A stretch of DNA of 64,000 bases from Pseudodonghicola flavimaris (GCF_030164425.1 NZ_JASNJD010000006.1:238589-302588), one strand, 5' to 3'. Shown: positions 34,286 to 44,573, numbered from the stretch's first letter. A program made the numbers and translations. Notes: generated from the letters alone by a model not told the origin.

Positions 34286-34960
34286 ATGACCGTCACCCCC
34301 GCCGATCTCGATTCGCTGATGGCGGCGCGCTATTCCTGCCGCGCCTTTCGCCCCGATCCGGTGCCCCGCCCGGTGATCGAGGCGATCGTTGCCAGCGCCC
34401 GGCGGGTGCCATCCTGGTGCAATGCCCAGCCCTGGCAGGTGACCCTGACCTCCGGCGCCGAGACCGAGGCGCTGCGCGGGGGGCTGATGGCAGAGGCCGC
34501 CACCGGCGCCCATGCCCCCGACCTGCCGTTTCCCGAAAGCTATCCCGGGGTCTATCGCGACCGCCGCCGCGGCTGCGGCTGGCAGCTTTACGAGGCCGTC
34601 GGCGTCACCAAGGGTGACCGCGACGGCTCGGCCCGGCAGAACGCCCGTAACTTCGCGCTCTTCGATGCGCCGCATTGCGCGATCCTTTCCTCCCCCTCTG
34701 CCCTCGGCCCCTATGGCGCCCTCGATTGCGGCGGTTTCGTCACCGGCTTCTGCCTCGCCGCCCAGGCCGCCGGGGTGGCCACCATCCCGCAGGCGGCTGT
34801 CGCCAGCTTCGCCCCCTTCCTGCACCGTCACTTCGACATCCCCGAAGACCGGCTGATCCTCTGCGCGATCTCCTTCGGTTATGCGCAGGACGATGCGCCG
34901 GCGAACCGGTTCCGCACCCCGCGCGCCGAGGTCGACGAGATCGTGGACTGGCGCGGATGA
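34286..34960 (+). CDS. Nitroreductase-family FMN enzyme
   Basis: A 224-residue flavoenzyme of the nitroreductase fold. The FMN-binding start, [20 protein letters not shown], and [16 protein letters not shown] are clear, and [20 protein letters not shown] lies at the usual second site. Such enzymes reduce nitro compounds, quinones or flavins with NAD(P)H. An upstream in-frame start exists, but GAGGAG supports the ATG at 34286. The stop overlaps the next start as ATGA, opening a four-gene coupled run. Confidence 0.9.
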   Translation: MTVTPADLDSLMAARYSCRAFRPDPVPRPVIEAIVASARRVPSWCNAQPWQVTLTSGAETEALRGGLMAEAATGAHAPDLPFPESYPGVYRDRRRGCGWQLYEAVGVTKGDRDGSARQNARNFALFDAPHCAILSSPSALGPYGALDCGGFVTGFCLAAQAAGVATIPQAAVASFAPFLHRHFDIPEDRLILCAISFGYAQDDAPANRFRTPRAEVDEIVDWRG

Positions 34961-35880
34961 GCACACCATCGGTCTACTGCTGCGGCGAGGCGGTGCTGGA
35001 CATGGTGCCGGCAGCGCTGGCGGGCGGCGGCCCGGGCTATCGCGCGGTGCCCGGCGGCGCGGCCCTGAACACCGCCCGGGCGCTGGCGCGTCAGGGGATC
35101 GCGGCGGGCTTCATCGGGGCGCTCTCCACCGATCCGGGCGGCACCGGTCTGGCTCGGGCGCTGACCGAGGCCGGCGTCGATCTGAGCCTGGCGCAACGCT
35201 CCGACCGGCCCTGCCCGCTGGCGCTGGCCCATCCCGTGGACGGTGGCACCCGCTTCGATCTCTACGATCTCGGCACCGCCGGTGCGCTCTATGCCCCTGC
35301 CGATTTGCCCGACCGGCTGCCCGACACCGCCCGGGCACTGGTCTTCGGCGGTATCAGCCTGATCGCGCCACCGGCGGCAGAGGCCTTCGAGGCGCTGGCG
35401 CGGCGCGAGGCCGGCCGGCGGCTGATCTGGCTCGATCTGAACATCCGCCCCGGGCTGATCCGCGATGCTGCCGCCTATCGCGCCCGGCTGACCCGGCTGG
35501 TGGCACTGGCCGATGTCGTCAAGGTCTCCGACGAGGACCTGGACTGGTTGGGCGGCGGGGCGCTGGACCGTCTGCGCGCCGAGGTGCCGATGCTGCTGCA
35601 CACCCGCGGTGCCGCCGGCGCGGTCTGCTGGCGCGGGCCAGATGTCTTCGTTCTGCCTGCACCGCGGGCAGAGGTGGTCGATACCGTTGGCGCCGGCGAT
35701 ATCTTCGCCGCCGGAACGCTGGCCTATCTGGCGCGGCAGGGCTACCTGTGCAAACCGCTGGCGCCGCCGGAAGTGGCGCTGCGCCATGCCATCGGCCACG
35801 GGCTGCGGGCGGCCAGCCTCAGCGTCGCCCGCCCCGGCGCCGACGCACCGACATGGAAGGAAACAGAATGCGCGCATTGA
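34957..35880 (+). CDS. PfkB-family carbohydrate kinase, fructokinase-like
   Basis: A 307-residue sugar kinase. The N-terminal motif [20 protein letters not shown] and the C-terminal [18 protein letters not shown] are PfkB signatures; the catalytic base is Asp248 in [14 protein letters not shown] replaces the more common DPNxRP. Fructose is the likely substrate, but ribokinase-like proteins vary. The start overlaps the nitroreductase stop by four bases, and the end overlaps the dtd start by 13. Confidence 0.87.
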   Translation: MSTPSVYCCGEAVLDMVPAALAGGGPGYRAVPGGAALNTARALARQGIAAGFIGALSTDPGGTGLARALTEAGVDLSLAQRSDRPCPLALAHPVDGGTRFDLYDLGTAGALYAPADLPDRLPDTARALVFGGISLIAPPAAEAFEALARREAGRRLIWLDLNIRPGLIRDAAAYRARLTRLVALADVVKVSDEDLDWLGGGALDRLRAEVPMLLHTRGAAGAVCWRGPDVFVLPAPRAEVVDTVGAGDIFAAGTLAYLARQGYLCKPLAPPEVALRHAIGHGLRAASLSVARPGADAPTWKETECAH

Positions 35881-36305
35881 TCCAGAGGGTCTCCGAGGCC
35901 CGGGTGAAAGTGGATGGCGAAACGCTGGGCGAAATCGATCAGGGGCTGCTGATCCTGATCTGCGCCATGCAGGGCGATACCGAGGCCAACGCCGACAAGC
36001 TGGCCGCCAAGATCGCCAAGCTGCGGATTTTTCAGGACGAGGCCGGCAAGATGAACCGGTCGCTTCTGGATATCGGCGGCGCCGCCCTGGTGGTCAGCCA
36101 GTTCACCCTGGCCGCCGATACCTCGCGCGGCAACCGCCCCGGCTTCTCTACCGCCGCGCCGCCGGCCGAGGGCGAACGGCTCTATGAATATTTCGCCGGT
36201 CAGATGGCCGCCCAGGGCGTGCCGGTGGCAAAGGGCCGGTTCGGCGCCGACATGAAGGTCGGGCTGATCAACGACGGTCCGATCACCATCTGGATGGAGG
36301 TCTGA
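35868..36305 (+). CDS. dtd: D-aminoacyl-tRNA deacylase
   Basis: A 145-residue enzyme that removes D-amino acids (and glycine from tRNA-Ala) from mischarged tRNAs. The start [20 protein letters not shown], the central [19 protein letters not shown] and the C-terminal [20 protein letters not shown] contain the conserved SQFTL and NxGP motifs that line the chiral proofreading site. It overlaps the kinase gene by 13 bp and abuts the next gene directly. Confidence 0.96.
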   Translation: MRALIQRVSEARVKVDGETLGEIDQGLLILICAMQGDTEANADKLAAKIAKLRIFQDEAGKMNRSLLDIGGAALVVSQFTLAADTSRGNRPGFSTAAPPAEGERLYEYFAGQMAAQGVPVAKGRFGADMKVGLINDGPITIWMEV

Positions 36306-37427
36306 ATGGACCGCCGCGCCGCTGTCCGGGCGATCTGGCAAGCCGGGGTCGATGCCGTCGACGGCGAGACTGCGACCGCCCGCGCGCTGGCCGCCGCCGC
36401 GACCACGGAGGCGCCCCCCGCCCCCGACCGCATCCTGGCCGTCGGCAAGGCGGCCACCGCCATGGCGCGGGCGGCGATGGCGCGGTTTCCCGCCGTGCCG
36501 GCGCTGGTGGTGACCAAGGACGGTCACGGGGCCGGACTGCCGCCCGAGGCGGAGCTGATCGAGGCCGCCCATCCGGTGCCCGACGCCCGCAGCCTCGCGG
36601 GCGGCCGGGCGCTGCGGGAGGCCGTCGCGGCGATGCCGCCGGGGTCCGAGCTGCTGCTACTGGTCTCCGGCGGCGCCTCCGCCCTGGCCGAGGATCTGGC
36701 GCCGGGAAGCACGCTCGACGATCTGGCAGCGCTGAACCGGCGGCTGCTGGCGGCCGGGCTCGACATCACGGCGATGAACGCCGAGCGGCGCAAACTGTCA
36801 CGGATCAAGGGCGGCGGCCTGCTCGCCGACTTCCGGGGCGCCCGCGCCCGCGTGCTGGCGATCTCCGACGTGCCGGGTGACGATATCGCGGTGATCGGCT
36901 CCGGCATCGGCGCCGCGCCGACCGATTCCGCCTTCGCCTATGGCGCCGAGATCGTCGCTTCAAATGCCATCGCGCGGGCCGCCGCCGCCTCCGCCGCCCG
37001 TGCCATGGGACTGCAGGTGCTGGCGGAGGAGGAGGCCCTGCATGACGATCCCGACCGGGTTGCCGCGCGGTGGGGGCCGCGCCTCAGGGCGATGGCGCCC
37101 GGCGTGATCGTGCTGGGCGGAGAGCCGGTGGTGACCCTCCCCGACGACCCCGGCCGCGGCGGGCGCAATCAGGCGCTGGCGCTCCGGCTGGCGCAGGAAA
37201 TCGCCGGCTGCGACGATCTGACACTGATCGTCGGCGGCACCGATGGCACCGACGGACCCACCGAAGATGCCGGCGGCCTGGTCGATGCCAACACCTGGGG
37301 ACCGGGGGCTGACACCGCGCTCCGACGGGCGGACAGCGGCACCTATTTGTCCCAAAATAACAATCTTTTGACCACCGGTCCGACCGGCACCAACGTGATG
37401 GATTTGCTTGTCGCGCTGCGCGCTTGA
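36306..37427 (+). CDS. Glycerate 2-kinase (DUF4147/MOFRL family)
   Basis: A 373-residue kinase of the GckA/TtuD group. The N-terminal DUF4147 domain has ILAVGKAATAMARAA and LLLVSGGASALAEDLAPG; the C-terminal MOFRL domain has GRGGRNQALALRLAQE and IVGGTDGTDGPTEDAGG. It phosphorylates glycerate, in serine-cycle or hydroxypyruvate metabolism. The older label hydroxypyruvate reductase for this family is usually wrong. Its ATG follows the dtd stop with no gap, so the four genes from the nitroreductase onwards form one translational unit. Confidence 0.92.
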   Translation: MDRRAAVRAIWQAGVDAVDGETATARALAAAATTEAPPAPDRILAVGKAATAMARAAMARFPAVPALVVTKDGHGAGLPPEAELIEAAHPVPDARSLAGGRALREAVAAMPPGSELLLLVSGGASALAEDLAPGSTLDDLAALNRRLLAAGLDITAMNAERRKLSRIKGGGLLADFRGARARVLAISDVPGDDIAVIGSGIGAAPTDSAFAYGAEIVASNAIARAAAASAARAMGLQVLAEEEALHDDPDRVAARWGPRLRAMAPGVIVLGGEPVVTLPDDPGRGGRNQALALRLAQEIAGCDDLTLIVGGTDGTDGPTEDAGGLVDANTWGPGADTALRRADSGTYLSQNNNLLTTGPTGTNVMDLLVALRA

Positions 37428-37460
37428 CATCCGGGTCCGGGCCGCGCGACAAAGCGCCTC

Positions 37461-39458
37461 ATGACAGTTCTGTCCAACGCCCTGCGCGAGATCGAAGAAC
37501 TGCCCGACCTGGGCATTACCCTCTCTGACGGCTGCCGACTTTCGGCGCGGGTCTGGCGTCCGGTGGACGCAGGGTCCGACCCGGTTCCGGTCATCCTGGA
37601 GTACCTCCCCTATCGCAAGCGCGACGGCACCACCGCCCGCGATGCGCTGACCCATCCCTGGTTCGCCAAGCGCGGCTATGCCTGCGTCCGCGTCGACATG
37701 CGCGGCAATGGCGACAGCCAGGGTCTGATGGAGGACGAATATACCGCCCAGGAACAGGCCGACGCGATCGAGGTGATCAATTGGCTGGCGGCGCAGGACT
37801 GGTGCAACGGAAGCGTCGGCATGATGGGCATCAGCTGGGGCGGTTTCAATTCGCTGCAGGTGGCGGCGCTGGCGCCGGAAGCGCTGAAGGCGATCATTAC
37901 GCTCTGTTCCACCGTCGACCGCTATGCCGATGACATTCATTACAAGGGCGGCTGCCTGCTGAACGAAAACCTCGGCTGGGGCGCGACCATGTGGTCCTAC
38001 TCCAGCCGCGCCCCCGACCCCGCCCTGGTTGGCGAGGCCTGGCGGCAGATGTGGCTGGACCGGCTCGCGGCCGAGCCCTTCCTGCCGGCCACCTGGCTGC
38101 GCCACCAGCGGCGTGACGCCTACTGGCGCCATGGCTCAGTCTGCGAGGATTATTCAGCCATCAAGGCCAAGGTTCTGGCCGTCGGCGGTTGGGGCGACAG
38201 CTACAAGAACGCGGTGCCGCAACTGGTCGAGGCGCTGCCGGGCGCCAAGGGCATCGTCGGCCCCTGGGTCCACAAGTACCCCCATTTCGCGGTGCCCGAA
38301 CCGCGCATCGGCTTCCTGCAGGAGGCGCTGCGCTGGTGGGACCGCTGGCTGAAGGGGATCGACACCGGCGTCGAGGCCGATCCCGATTACCGCGTCTACC
38401 TGATGGACGGGCTGAGACCGGCGGCCTGGTATGCCGAACGCCCCGGCCGCTGGATCGCCGAAAACCAGGGCGCCACCAGCCACCTGCCGACCCGGCCCCT
38501 GCATCTGACCGATCGGGGCCTGAGCGAGACCGCCGGCCCGCTGGCGGCAACGGTGCGCTCGCCACACGACTGCGGCATGGCCGCGGGGGAATATTGCGCC
38601 ATCTGGCTGGGGCCGGAAATGCCCGGCGACCAGCGCGGCGACGATGCCCGCGCGCTCTGTTTCGACGGCGCCCCACTGGAGACCGAGACCGATATCGTCG
38701 GCGCCCCGGTGCTGCGGCTGAAGCTGAGCGCCGACAAGCCGGTGGCGCAGATCGCGGTCAGGCTCAATCACCTGCACCCCGACGGCGCCTCGGCGCGGAT
38801 CACCTATGGCGTGCTGAACCTGACCCATCGCGACGGCCATGATCGGGTGGCGCCGCTGCAGCCCGGCCAGGTTTACGACATCACCGTGCCGCTTGATCAC
38901 ATCGCCTATCGGATGCCGGCGGGGCACAGCCTGCGCGTCGCCGTCTCCTCGGCCTACTGGCCGCTGATCTGGCCCTCGCCAGAGACCGCCGAACTGACGC
39001 TGACCGAAGGCCGGCTGGACCTGCCGGTGCGGGCCACCGCCGACGGCGACGAATGCAGCTTCCCGCCGCCGGATGCGGAAGAGCCCTGGCAGATTCGCAC
39101 CCTGCGCGCGGATGCCCATGCCCGGCGGATCGAAACCGACCTGGTCAGCGGCACCGTCACCCTGGTGATCGAGGACGATTTCGGCAAGGTCGAGGATTGC
39201 GACCACGAATTGATCAACGGCTCTGTCGCGCGCGAGCGCTGGAGCATTCATCCCGACGATCCGCTGTCGGCGCGGGGCTGGTGCCACTGGACCGACGAAC
39301 TGGAGCGGGGCGACTGGCGCCTGCGCACCGAAACCCGCTGTGAAATGTGGTCGGATGCGACCCACTTCCACCTGCGCGCCGAGATCGAAGGCTTCGACGG
39401 CGACACAAGAATTCACCACCAAGAGGTCGCGGACTGCATTCCGCGCGACGGACTCTGA
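37461..39458 (+). CDS. CocE/NonD-family (S15) hydrolase
   Basis: A 665-residue serine hydrolase of the X-Pro dipeptidyl peptidase/cocaine esterase type. The nucleophile is Ser125 in GMMGISWGGFNSLQ. The alpha/beta-hydrolase part runs to about residue 330, with AVGGWGDSYKNAV and GPWVHKYPH near the remaining catalytic residues. A C-terminal jelly-roll (about 330-570) includes VPLDHIAYRMPAGHSLRVAV. A further 90 residues follow. No signal peptide, so it acts inside the cell on esters or peptide amides. It starts 33 bp after the glycerate kinase and precedes a peptide-type ABC importer, which suggests it processes the imported compound. Confidence 0.88.
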   Translation: MTVLSNALREIEELPDLGITLSDGCRLSARVWRPVDAGSDPVPVILEYLPYRKRDGTTARDALTHPWFAKRGYACVRVDMRGNGDSQGLMEDEYTAQEQADAIEVINWLAAQDWCNGSVGMMGISWGGFNSLQVAALAPEALKAIITLCSTVDRYADDIHYKGGCLLNENLGWGATMWSYSSRAPDPALVGEAWRQMWLDRLAAEPFLPATWLRHQRRDAYWRHGSVCEDYSAIKAKVLAVGGWGDSYKNAVPQLVEALPGAKGIVGPWVHKYPHFAVPEPRIGFLQEALRWWDRWLKGIDTGVEADPDYRVYLMDGLRPAAWYAERPGRWIAENQGATSHLPTRPLHLTDRGLSETAGPLAATVRSPHDCGMAAGEYCAIWLGPEMPGDQRGDDARALCFDGAPLETETDIVGAPVLRLKLSADKPVAQIAVRLNHLHPDGASARITYGVLNLTHRDGHDRVAPLQPGQVYDITVPLDHIAYRMPAGHSLRVAVSSAYWPLIWPSPETAELTLTEGRLDLPVRATADGDECSFPPPDAEEPWQIRTLRADAHARRIETDLVSGTVTLVIEDDFGKVEDCDHELINGSVARERWSIHPDDPLSARGWCHWTDELERGDWRLRTETRCEMWSDATHFHLRAEIEGFDGDTRIHHQEVADCIPRDGL

Positions 39459-39508
39459 CCGGGTCCGGCCAATAATGGTTGCGAGCTAGGGGGAAATGCG
39501 CGACCCTT

Positions 39509-39544
39509 TGATTCACCGATCAATCAACTGCGCGTCAGACGCAG
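39509..39544 (+). promoter_or_regulatory. Two short inverted repeats before the ABC importer operon
   Basis: TGATT (39509-39513) and AATCA (39522-39526) are followed closely by CTGCG (39528-39532) and CGCAG (39540-39544). Both lie 30-65 bp before the binding-protein start, within the only gap between the hydrolase and the importer. They may be an operator and a small leader hairpin. Arms are only 5 bp, so this is tentative. Confidence 0.3.
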
Positions 39545-39573
39545 AGGACACTTTGCCTCAACGGGAGACCAAC

Positions 39574-41154
39574 ATGAACGACAAACTCAACTACTACGCG
39601 AGCCGCGTGATCGCCGGCATGATGTCGCGCCGCGAATTCATGGGCCGTGCCGCCGCGCTCGGCGTGACCGCGACCGCCGCCACCGGCCTGATGACCAGCA
39701 AGGCGCGCGCCGAGGGTCCCAAGCAAGGCGGCACCATCCGCGTCGGCCTGTCCGGCGGTGGTTCCACCGACAGTCTCGATCCGGCACTGGCAGCGAACCA
39801 GACTTCGGCCATCGTGCAGCGCATGTGGGGCGAACCGCTGGTCGACCTGTCCAACGACGGCCTGGAAATGCGGCTGGCGGAAAGCATCACCTCCAGCCCC
39901 GACGCCAAGACCTGGACCTTCAAGATCCGGGAAGGCGTCGAATTCTCCAACGGCAAGCCGCTGACCGCCGAAGACGTCATGGCGACGATGGAACGCCATT
40001 CCGGCGAGGAATCGAAATCCGGCGCCCTGGGTATCATGCGCGGCATCAAGAGCATGAAGACCGAAGGCATGAACTTCATCGTCGAGCTCGACCAGGCCAA
40101 CGCCGACCTGCCCTATCTGATGGGCGATTATCACCTGGTGATCCAGCCGGATGGCGGCAAGGACGATCCCACCGCGGCGATCGGCACCGGCTCCTACATC
40201 CTCAAGGATCACGAAATGGGCGTCCGTTTCGTGTTCGAGAAGAACCCGAACCGCTGGGACAGCGGCCGCGGCTTCGCCGACACCGTTGAAATCATCGTGA
40301 TCAACGACGACACCGCCCGCGTTGCGGCGCTGCAATCGGGTCAGGTGGACATGATCGGCCGGGTGCCGCCGCGCACCGCGTCTCTAGTCGCGCGCGCGCC
40401 CAACATCACGGTGAACAGCAAATCCGGCCCCGGCCATTACGTGTTCATCATGCATTGCGACACCGCGCCCTTCGACAACAACGATGTGCGCATGGCGCTG
40501 AAATACGGCATCAACCGCCAGGAAATGGTCGACAAGGTGCTGTTCGGCTATGGCTCGGTCGGCAACGATACCCCGATCAACGCCTCCTACCCGCTGTACA
40601 CCGAATTCACGCAGCGCGAATACGATCCGGACAAGGCCGCCTTCCACTTCAAGAAATCCGGCTATGACGGCCCGATCCTGCTGCGCACCTCGGACAACTC
40701 CTTCCCCGGCGCGCCGGATGCCTCGGCGCTGTTCCAGCAGTCGCTGGCCCAGGCCGGCATCAAGCTGGAGATCAAGCGCGAGCCGAACGACGGCTACTGG
40801 TCCGAGGTCTGGAACGCCAAGCCGTTCTGTACCTCCTACTGGGGTGGACGTCCGGTGCAGGACCAGATGTTCTCCACCGCCTACCTGTCCACGGCGGACT
40901 GGAACGACACCCGGTTCAAGAACGAGAAGTTCGACCAGCTGCTGTTCGCCGCGCGCGGCGAGCTGGATGAAGCCAAGCGCAAGCAGATGTATGCCGACAT
41001 GGGCATGATCCTGCGCGACGAAGGCGGGCTGATCCTGCCGATGTTCAACGACTTCATCGACGGGGTCAGCGACCGCGTGGCAGGCTACGCGGAAACCCCG
41101 GGCTACGAACTGATGGACTACCTCGCCCCCGTGAAGATGTGGGTGGTGGGCTGA
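39574..41154 (+). CDS. Peptide-type ABC transporter substrate-binding protein, Tat-exported
   Basis: A 526-residue family 5 (DppA/OppA) binding protein. The signal peptide carries a twin-arginine motif, SRREFMGRAA with Arg19-Arg20, and a cleavage site SKARA before EGPKQGG, so it is exported folded. The mature domain shows LAESITSSPDAKTWTFKIRE and GVEFSNGKPLTAEDVMATME, the standard cluster-C signature. The ligand may be a di/oligopeptide, an opine or another amine-containing compound. GGGAGACC precedes the ATG. It is the first gene of a four-gene importer operon. Confidence 0.93.
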   Translation: MNDKLNYYASRVIAGMMSRREFMGRAAALGVTATAATGLMTSKARAEGPKQGGTIRVGLSGGGSTDSLDPALAANQTSAIVQRMWGEPLVDLSNDGLEMRLAESITSSPDAKTWTFKIREGVEFSNGKPLTAEDVMATMERHSGEESKSGALGIMRGIKSMKTEGMNFIVELDQANADLPYLMGDYHLVIQPDGGKDDPTAAIGTGSYILKDHEMGVRFVFEKNPNRWDSGRGFADTVEIIVINDDTARVAALQSGQVDMIGRVPPRTASLVARAPNITVNSKSGPGHYVFIMHCDTAPFDNNDVRMALKYGINRQEMVDKVLFGYGSVGNDTPINASYPLYTEFTQREYDPDKAAFHFKKSGYDGPILLRTSDNSFPGAPDASALFQQSLAQAGIKLEIKREPNDGYWSEVWNAKPFCTSYWGGRPVQDQMFSTAYLSTADWNDTRFKNEKFDQLLFAARGELDEAKRKQMYADMGMILRDEGGLILPMFNDFIDGVSDRVAGYAETPGYELMDYLAPVKMWVVG

Positions 41155-41158
41155 TCGG

Positions 41159-42115
41159 ATGAGCCCAGCGATAAAACTCATAGCCCAGCGCATTGCGCTG
41201 GGCCTTCTGTTGCTGTTCCTCGTTTCCATCCTGATCTTCGTGGGAACGCTGATCCTGCCCGGCGATGTCGCGCAGTCGATCCTCGGACAGTCCGCCACGC
41301 CCGAGGCGCTCGCCAACCTGCGCCGAGACCTGGGGCTGAACGATCCTGCCTTCACCCGATACATCAACTGGCTGACCGGCATCTTCCACGGCGATCTCGG
41401 CACCGCGCTGACCAGTGGCCAGGACATTGCCACCGCGATCGGATCGCGCATGTCCAACACGCTGTTTCTCGCCTTCTGGGCAGCGGTGATCTCGGTGCCG
41501 CTGGCGATCCTGCTGGGTCTGACCGCAGTGCGCTACAAGGACCGCTGGCCGGACAAGCTGATCTCGGCGGTGACGCTGGCCTCGATCTCGGTCCCGGAAT
41601 TCATGATCGGCTACATCATCATGTATTTCATCGGGGTGAAACTGCGCTGGTTCCCCTCGGTCGCGATGATCAACGATTCCATGTCGCTCGGCGAAAAGCT
41701 CTCGGCCGTGGCGATGCCGGTCATGGTGCTGACGCTGGTAGTGCTGGCGCATATGATGCGCATGACCCGCGCCGCGATCCTGAACGTGATGCAATCGCCC
41801 TATATCGAGACCGCTGAACTGAAGGGGCTGAACTCCTTTATGGTCATCTTCCGCCATGCCTTTCCGAACTCCGTCGCGCCGATCGTCAACGTCGTGATGC
41901 TGAACATGGCCTATCTGGTCGTCGGCGTCGTGGTGATCGAGGTGGTCTTCACCTATCCCGGCATGGGGCAATATCTGGTCGATCACGTGTCCAAGCGCGA
42001 CGTGCCGGTGGTGCAGGCCTGCGGGCTGATCTTCGCCGCCGTCTATATCGTGCTCAACATGGTCGCCGATATCGTCTCGATCCTGTCCAATCCGCGTCTG
42101 AGGCATCCGAAATGA
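41159..42115 (+). CDS. ABC transporter permease, DppB type
   Basis: A 318-residue inner-membrane permease with six predicted membrane segments. The large loop after the first helix (GTLILPGDVAQSILGQSATP, then LGLNDPAFTRYINWLTGIFH) is the DppB/OppB hallmark. The coupling motif is YIETAELKGLNSFMVIFRHA, near residue 220. It follows the binding-protein gene by four bases and overlaps the next permease gene by four. Confidence 0.94.
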   Translation: MSPAIKLIAQRIALGLLLLFLVSILIFVGTLILPGDVAQSILGQSATPEALANLRRDLGLNDPAFTRYINWLTGIFHGDLGTALTSGQDIATAIGSRMSNTLFLAFWAAVISVPLAILLGLTAVRYKDRWPDKLISAVTLASISVPEFMIGYIIMYFIGVKLRWFPSVAMINDSMSLGEKLSAVAMPVMVLTLVVLAHMMRMTRAAILNVMQSPYIETAELKGLNSFMVIFRHAFPNSVAPIVNVVMLNMAYLVVGVVVIEVVFTYPGMGQYLVDHVSKRDVPVVQACGLIFAAVYIVLNMVADIVSILSNPRLRHPK

Positions 42116-42927
42116 TGAGGATACCATTCGCCGCCGCGGTCGGCCTGGTTCTTACCGCACTCTATTTTCTCGCAGCGCTCCTCGCTCCGCTCATCGCACC
42201 CTACGGCATGGCCGAGATCGTCGGTGGCGTCTGGGAGCCCTCCTCCGCCGCCCACTGGCTGGGCACCGACAACATCGGCCGCGATCTCCTGACCCGGCTG
42301 ATCTACGGGGGCCGCACGACGATCTTCATCGCCACCGCCGCCACCGTGCTGAGCTTCACCACCGGGGCGATCCTGGGCTTTCTGGCTGCCGTGCTGGGCG
42401 GCTGGGCCGATCAGGTGATGTCCCGCGCCATCGATCTGCTGATGTCGATCCCGACGCTGATCTTTGCACTGGTGGTGCTGTCGGTGATGCCGGTCACCGT
42501 GCCGATGCTGATCCTGGTCATGGGGCTGCTGGACAGCACCCGCGTCTATCGCCTGGCCCGAGCCGTCGCCGTCGACATCAACGTGATGGATTACGTCGAG
42601 GCCGCCAAGCTGCGCGGCGAGGGCCGTGGCTGGATCATCTTCCGGGAAATCCTGCCCAACGCCCTGTCGCCGCTGATCGCCGAAATGGGGATGCGCTTCA
42701 TCTTCATGGTGCTCTTCGTCTCCACCCTCTCCTTCCTCGGGCTCGGCGTGCAGCCGCCCGCCGCCGACTGGGGCGGCATCGTCAAGGAGAACAAGGATGG
42801 CATCGTCTATGGCATTCCCGCCGCCCTGCTGCCGGCCCTGGCCATCGCGACGTTGGCGATCTCGGTCAACCTGGTGGCGGACTGGGTGCTGAACCGCACC
42901 ACATCGCTGAAAGGAGGGCGCGGCTGA
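42112..42927 (+). CDS. ABC transporter permease, DppC type
   Basis: A 271-residue permease. The DppC feature HWLGTDNIGRDLLTRLIYGG occurs near the N-terminus, and the coupling motif DYVEAAKLRGEGRGWIIFRE near residue 165. It has about six membrane segments. The start overlaps the upstream stop as ATGA and its stop overlaps the start of the ATPase gene by one base. Confidence 0.94.
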   Translation: MMRIPFAAAVGLVLTALYFLAALLAPLIAPYGMAEIVGGVWEPSSAAHWLGTDNIGRDLLTRLIYGGRTTIFIATAATVLSFTTGAILGFLAAVLGGWADQVMSRAIDLLMSIPTLIFALVVLSVMPVTVPMLILVMGLLDSTRVYRLARAVAVDINVMDYVEAAKLRGEGRGWIIFREILPNALSPLIAEMGMRFIFMVLFVSTLSFLGLGVQPPAADWGGIVKENKDGIVYGIPAALLPALAIATLAISVNLVADWVLNRTTSLKGGRG

Positions 42928-44564
42928 TGACGGATGCCTTGCTTGACGTACGCAATCTGAAGATCGGTGCCACCGCATATCCGCCCGGGGAACCGCCGCA
43001 GGAGATCGAGATCGTCCATGGCGTCTCCTTCACCCTGGAAAAGGGCCGGGTTCTGGGGCTGATCGGCGAATCCGGTGCCGGCAAATCCACCATCGGCCTC
43101 GCCGCGCTCGGCTATGGCCGGGGCGGTGTGAAGATCACCGGAGGCGAAGTCTGGATCAACGGCCGCGACATCCTCAAGGGCGGCATCCGGCGGCTGCGCG
43201 ACCTGCGCGGCGCCGAGGTCACCTATGTGGCGCAATCGGCAGCGGCCGCCTTCAACCCGGCCAAGAAGCTGATGGAACAGGTCACCGAGGCGGCGATCCA
43301 CCACAAGAAGTTCTCCAAAGCCGAGGCCGAGGCGCGCGCCGTCGCGCTCTTCGGCAAGTTGGGCCTGCCCGATCCGGAGACCTTCGGCCAGCGCTATCCG
43401 CACCAGGTCTCGGGCGGGCAGCTGCAACGGGCGATGACCGCGCTGGCGCTCTGTCCCGAACCCGATCTGGTGATCTTCGACGAGCCGACCACGGCGCTGG
43501 ACGTCACCACCCAGATCGACGTTCTGGCGGCGATCAAGGAGGCGATCCACGATACCGGCGTCGCCGCGCTCTATATCACCCACGATCTGGCGGTGGTGGC
43601 GCAGGTTGCAGATGACATCATGGTGCTGCGCCACGGCAACAAGGTGGAATACGGCACCACCGATCAGATCATCAACGCACCACAGGAGCAGTACACCCGC
43701 GAGCTGGTCTCGGTCCGCTCGATCCAGCATGAGGAAAAACTGCCCTCCCCCGATCCGGTGCTGAAAGTCGACCGGGTCACCGCCCGCTATGCCGGCACCG
43801 GGTTCGACGTGCTGAAGGACATCTCGGTCGCGCTGCACCCGGGCCAGACCCTGGCAGTGGTGGGTGAGAGCGGCTCCGGCAAATCGACGCTGGCCCGCGC
43901 CATCACCGGGCTGCTGCCGCCGACGGACGGCAGCATCACCTTCGACGGCCGCACCCTGTCGCCGACGCTGGCCGGGCGCAGCCGCGAGGATCTGCGCGAA
44001 CTGCAGATGATCTATCAGATGGCCGATGTGGCGATGAACCCGCGCCAGACGGTGGGCACCATCATCGGCCGGCCGCTGGAGTTCTACTTCGGCCTGAAGG
44101 GCCGGGAGAAGCGCGCCCGCATCCAGGAACTGCTGGATCAGATCGAACTGGGCGAAGGCTTCATCGACCGTTATCCGGCAGAGCTGTCCGGCGGACAAAA
44201 GCAGCGGGTCTGCATCGCCCGCGCCCTGGCCGCCAAGCCGAAGATGATCATCTGCGACGAGGTGACCTCGGCCCTCGATCCACTGGTGGCCGATGGCATC
44301 CTCAAGCTGCTGCTGGCGCTGCAGAAGCGTGAGGGGGTGGCTTATCTCTTCATCACCCACGATCTGGCGACGGTGCGCGCCATCGCCGATTCCATCGCCG
44401 TGATGTATCGCGGCAAGGTGGTGCGCTACGGATCGAAGACCGAGGTGCTGAGCCCGCCCTTCGACGATTATACCGACCTGTTGCTGAGCTCGGTGCCGGA
44501 GATGAAGCTGGGCTGGCTGGAAGAGGTCATCGCCCATCGCAAGATGGAAAGCGCCGGCAACTGA
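42927..44564 (+). CDS. ABC transporter ATPase, fused DppD-DppF
   Basis: A 545-residue protein with two nucleotide-binding domains in tandem. The first has GESGAGKSTIG, VSGGQLQRAM and LVIFDEPTTALD. The second (from about residue 275) has GESGSGKSTLA, LSGGQKQRVCIARAL and MIICDEVTSALD. Separate DppD and DppF proteins are usual in enterics; fusions are common in alphaproteobacteria. Both ATPase sites look intact. It ends the importer operon, before a run of hairpins. Confidence 0.95.
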   Translation: MTDALLDVRNLKIGATAYPPGEPPQEIEIVHGVSFTLEKGRVLGLIGESGAGKSTIGLAALGYGRGGVKITGGEVWINGRDILKGGIRRLRDLRGAEVTYVAQSAAAAFNPAKKLMEQVTEAAIHHKKFSKAEAEARAVALFGKLGLPDPETFGQRYPHQVSGGQLQRAMTALALCPEPDLVIFDEPTTALDVTTQIDVLAAIKEAIHDTGVAALYITHDLAVVAQVADDIMVLRHGNKVEYGTTDQIINAPQEQYTRELVSVRSIQHEEKLPSPDPVLKVDRVTARYAGTGFDVLKDISVALHPGQTLAVVGESGSGKSTLARAITGLLPPTDGSITFDGRTLSPTLAGRSREDLRELQMIYQMADVAMNPRQTVGTIIGRPLEFYFGLKGREKRARIQELLDQIELGEGFIDRYPAELSGGQKQRVCIARALAAKPKMIICDEVTSALDPLVADGILKLLLALQKREGVAYLFITHDLATVRAIADSIAVMYRGKVVRYGSKTEVLSPPFDDYTDLLLSSVPEMKLGWLEEVIAHRKMESAGN

Positions 44565-44573
44565 TCCCCAAAG

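Noticed and set aside
36306..37427. Annotation as hydroxypyruvate reductase
   Set aside because: No dehydrogenase fold is visible; the DUF4147 and MOFRL motifs mark a glycerate 2-kinase.
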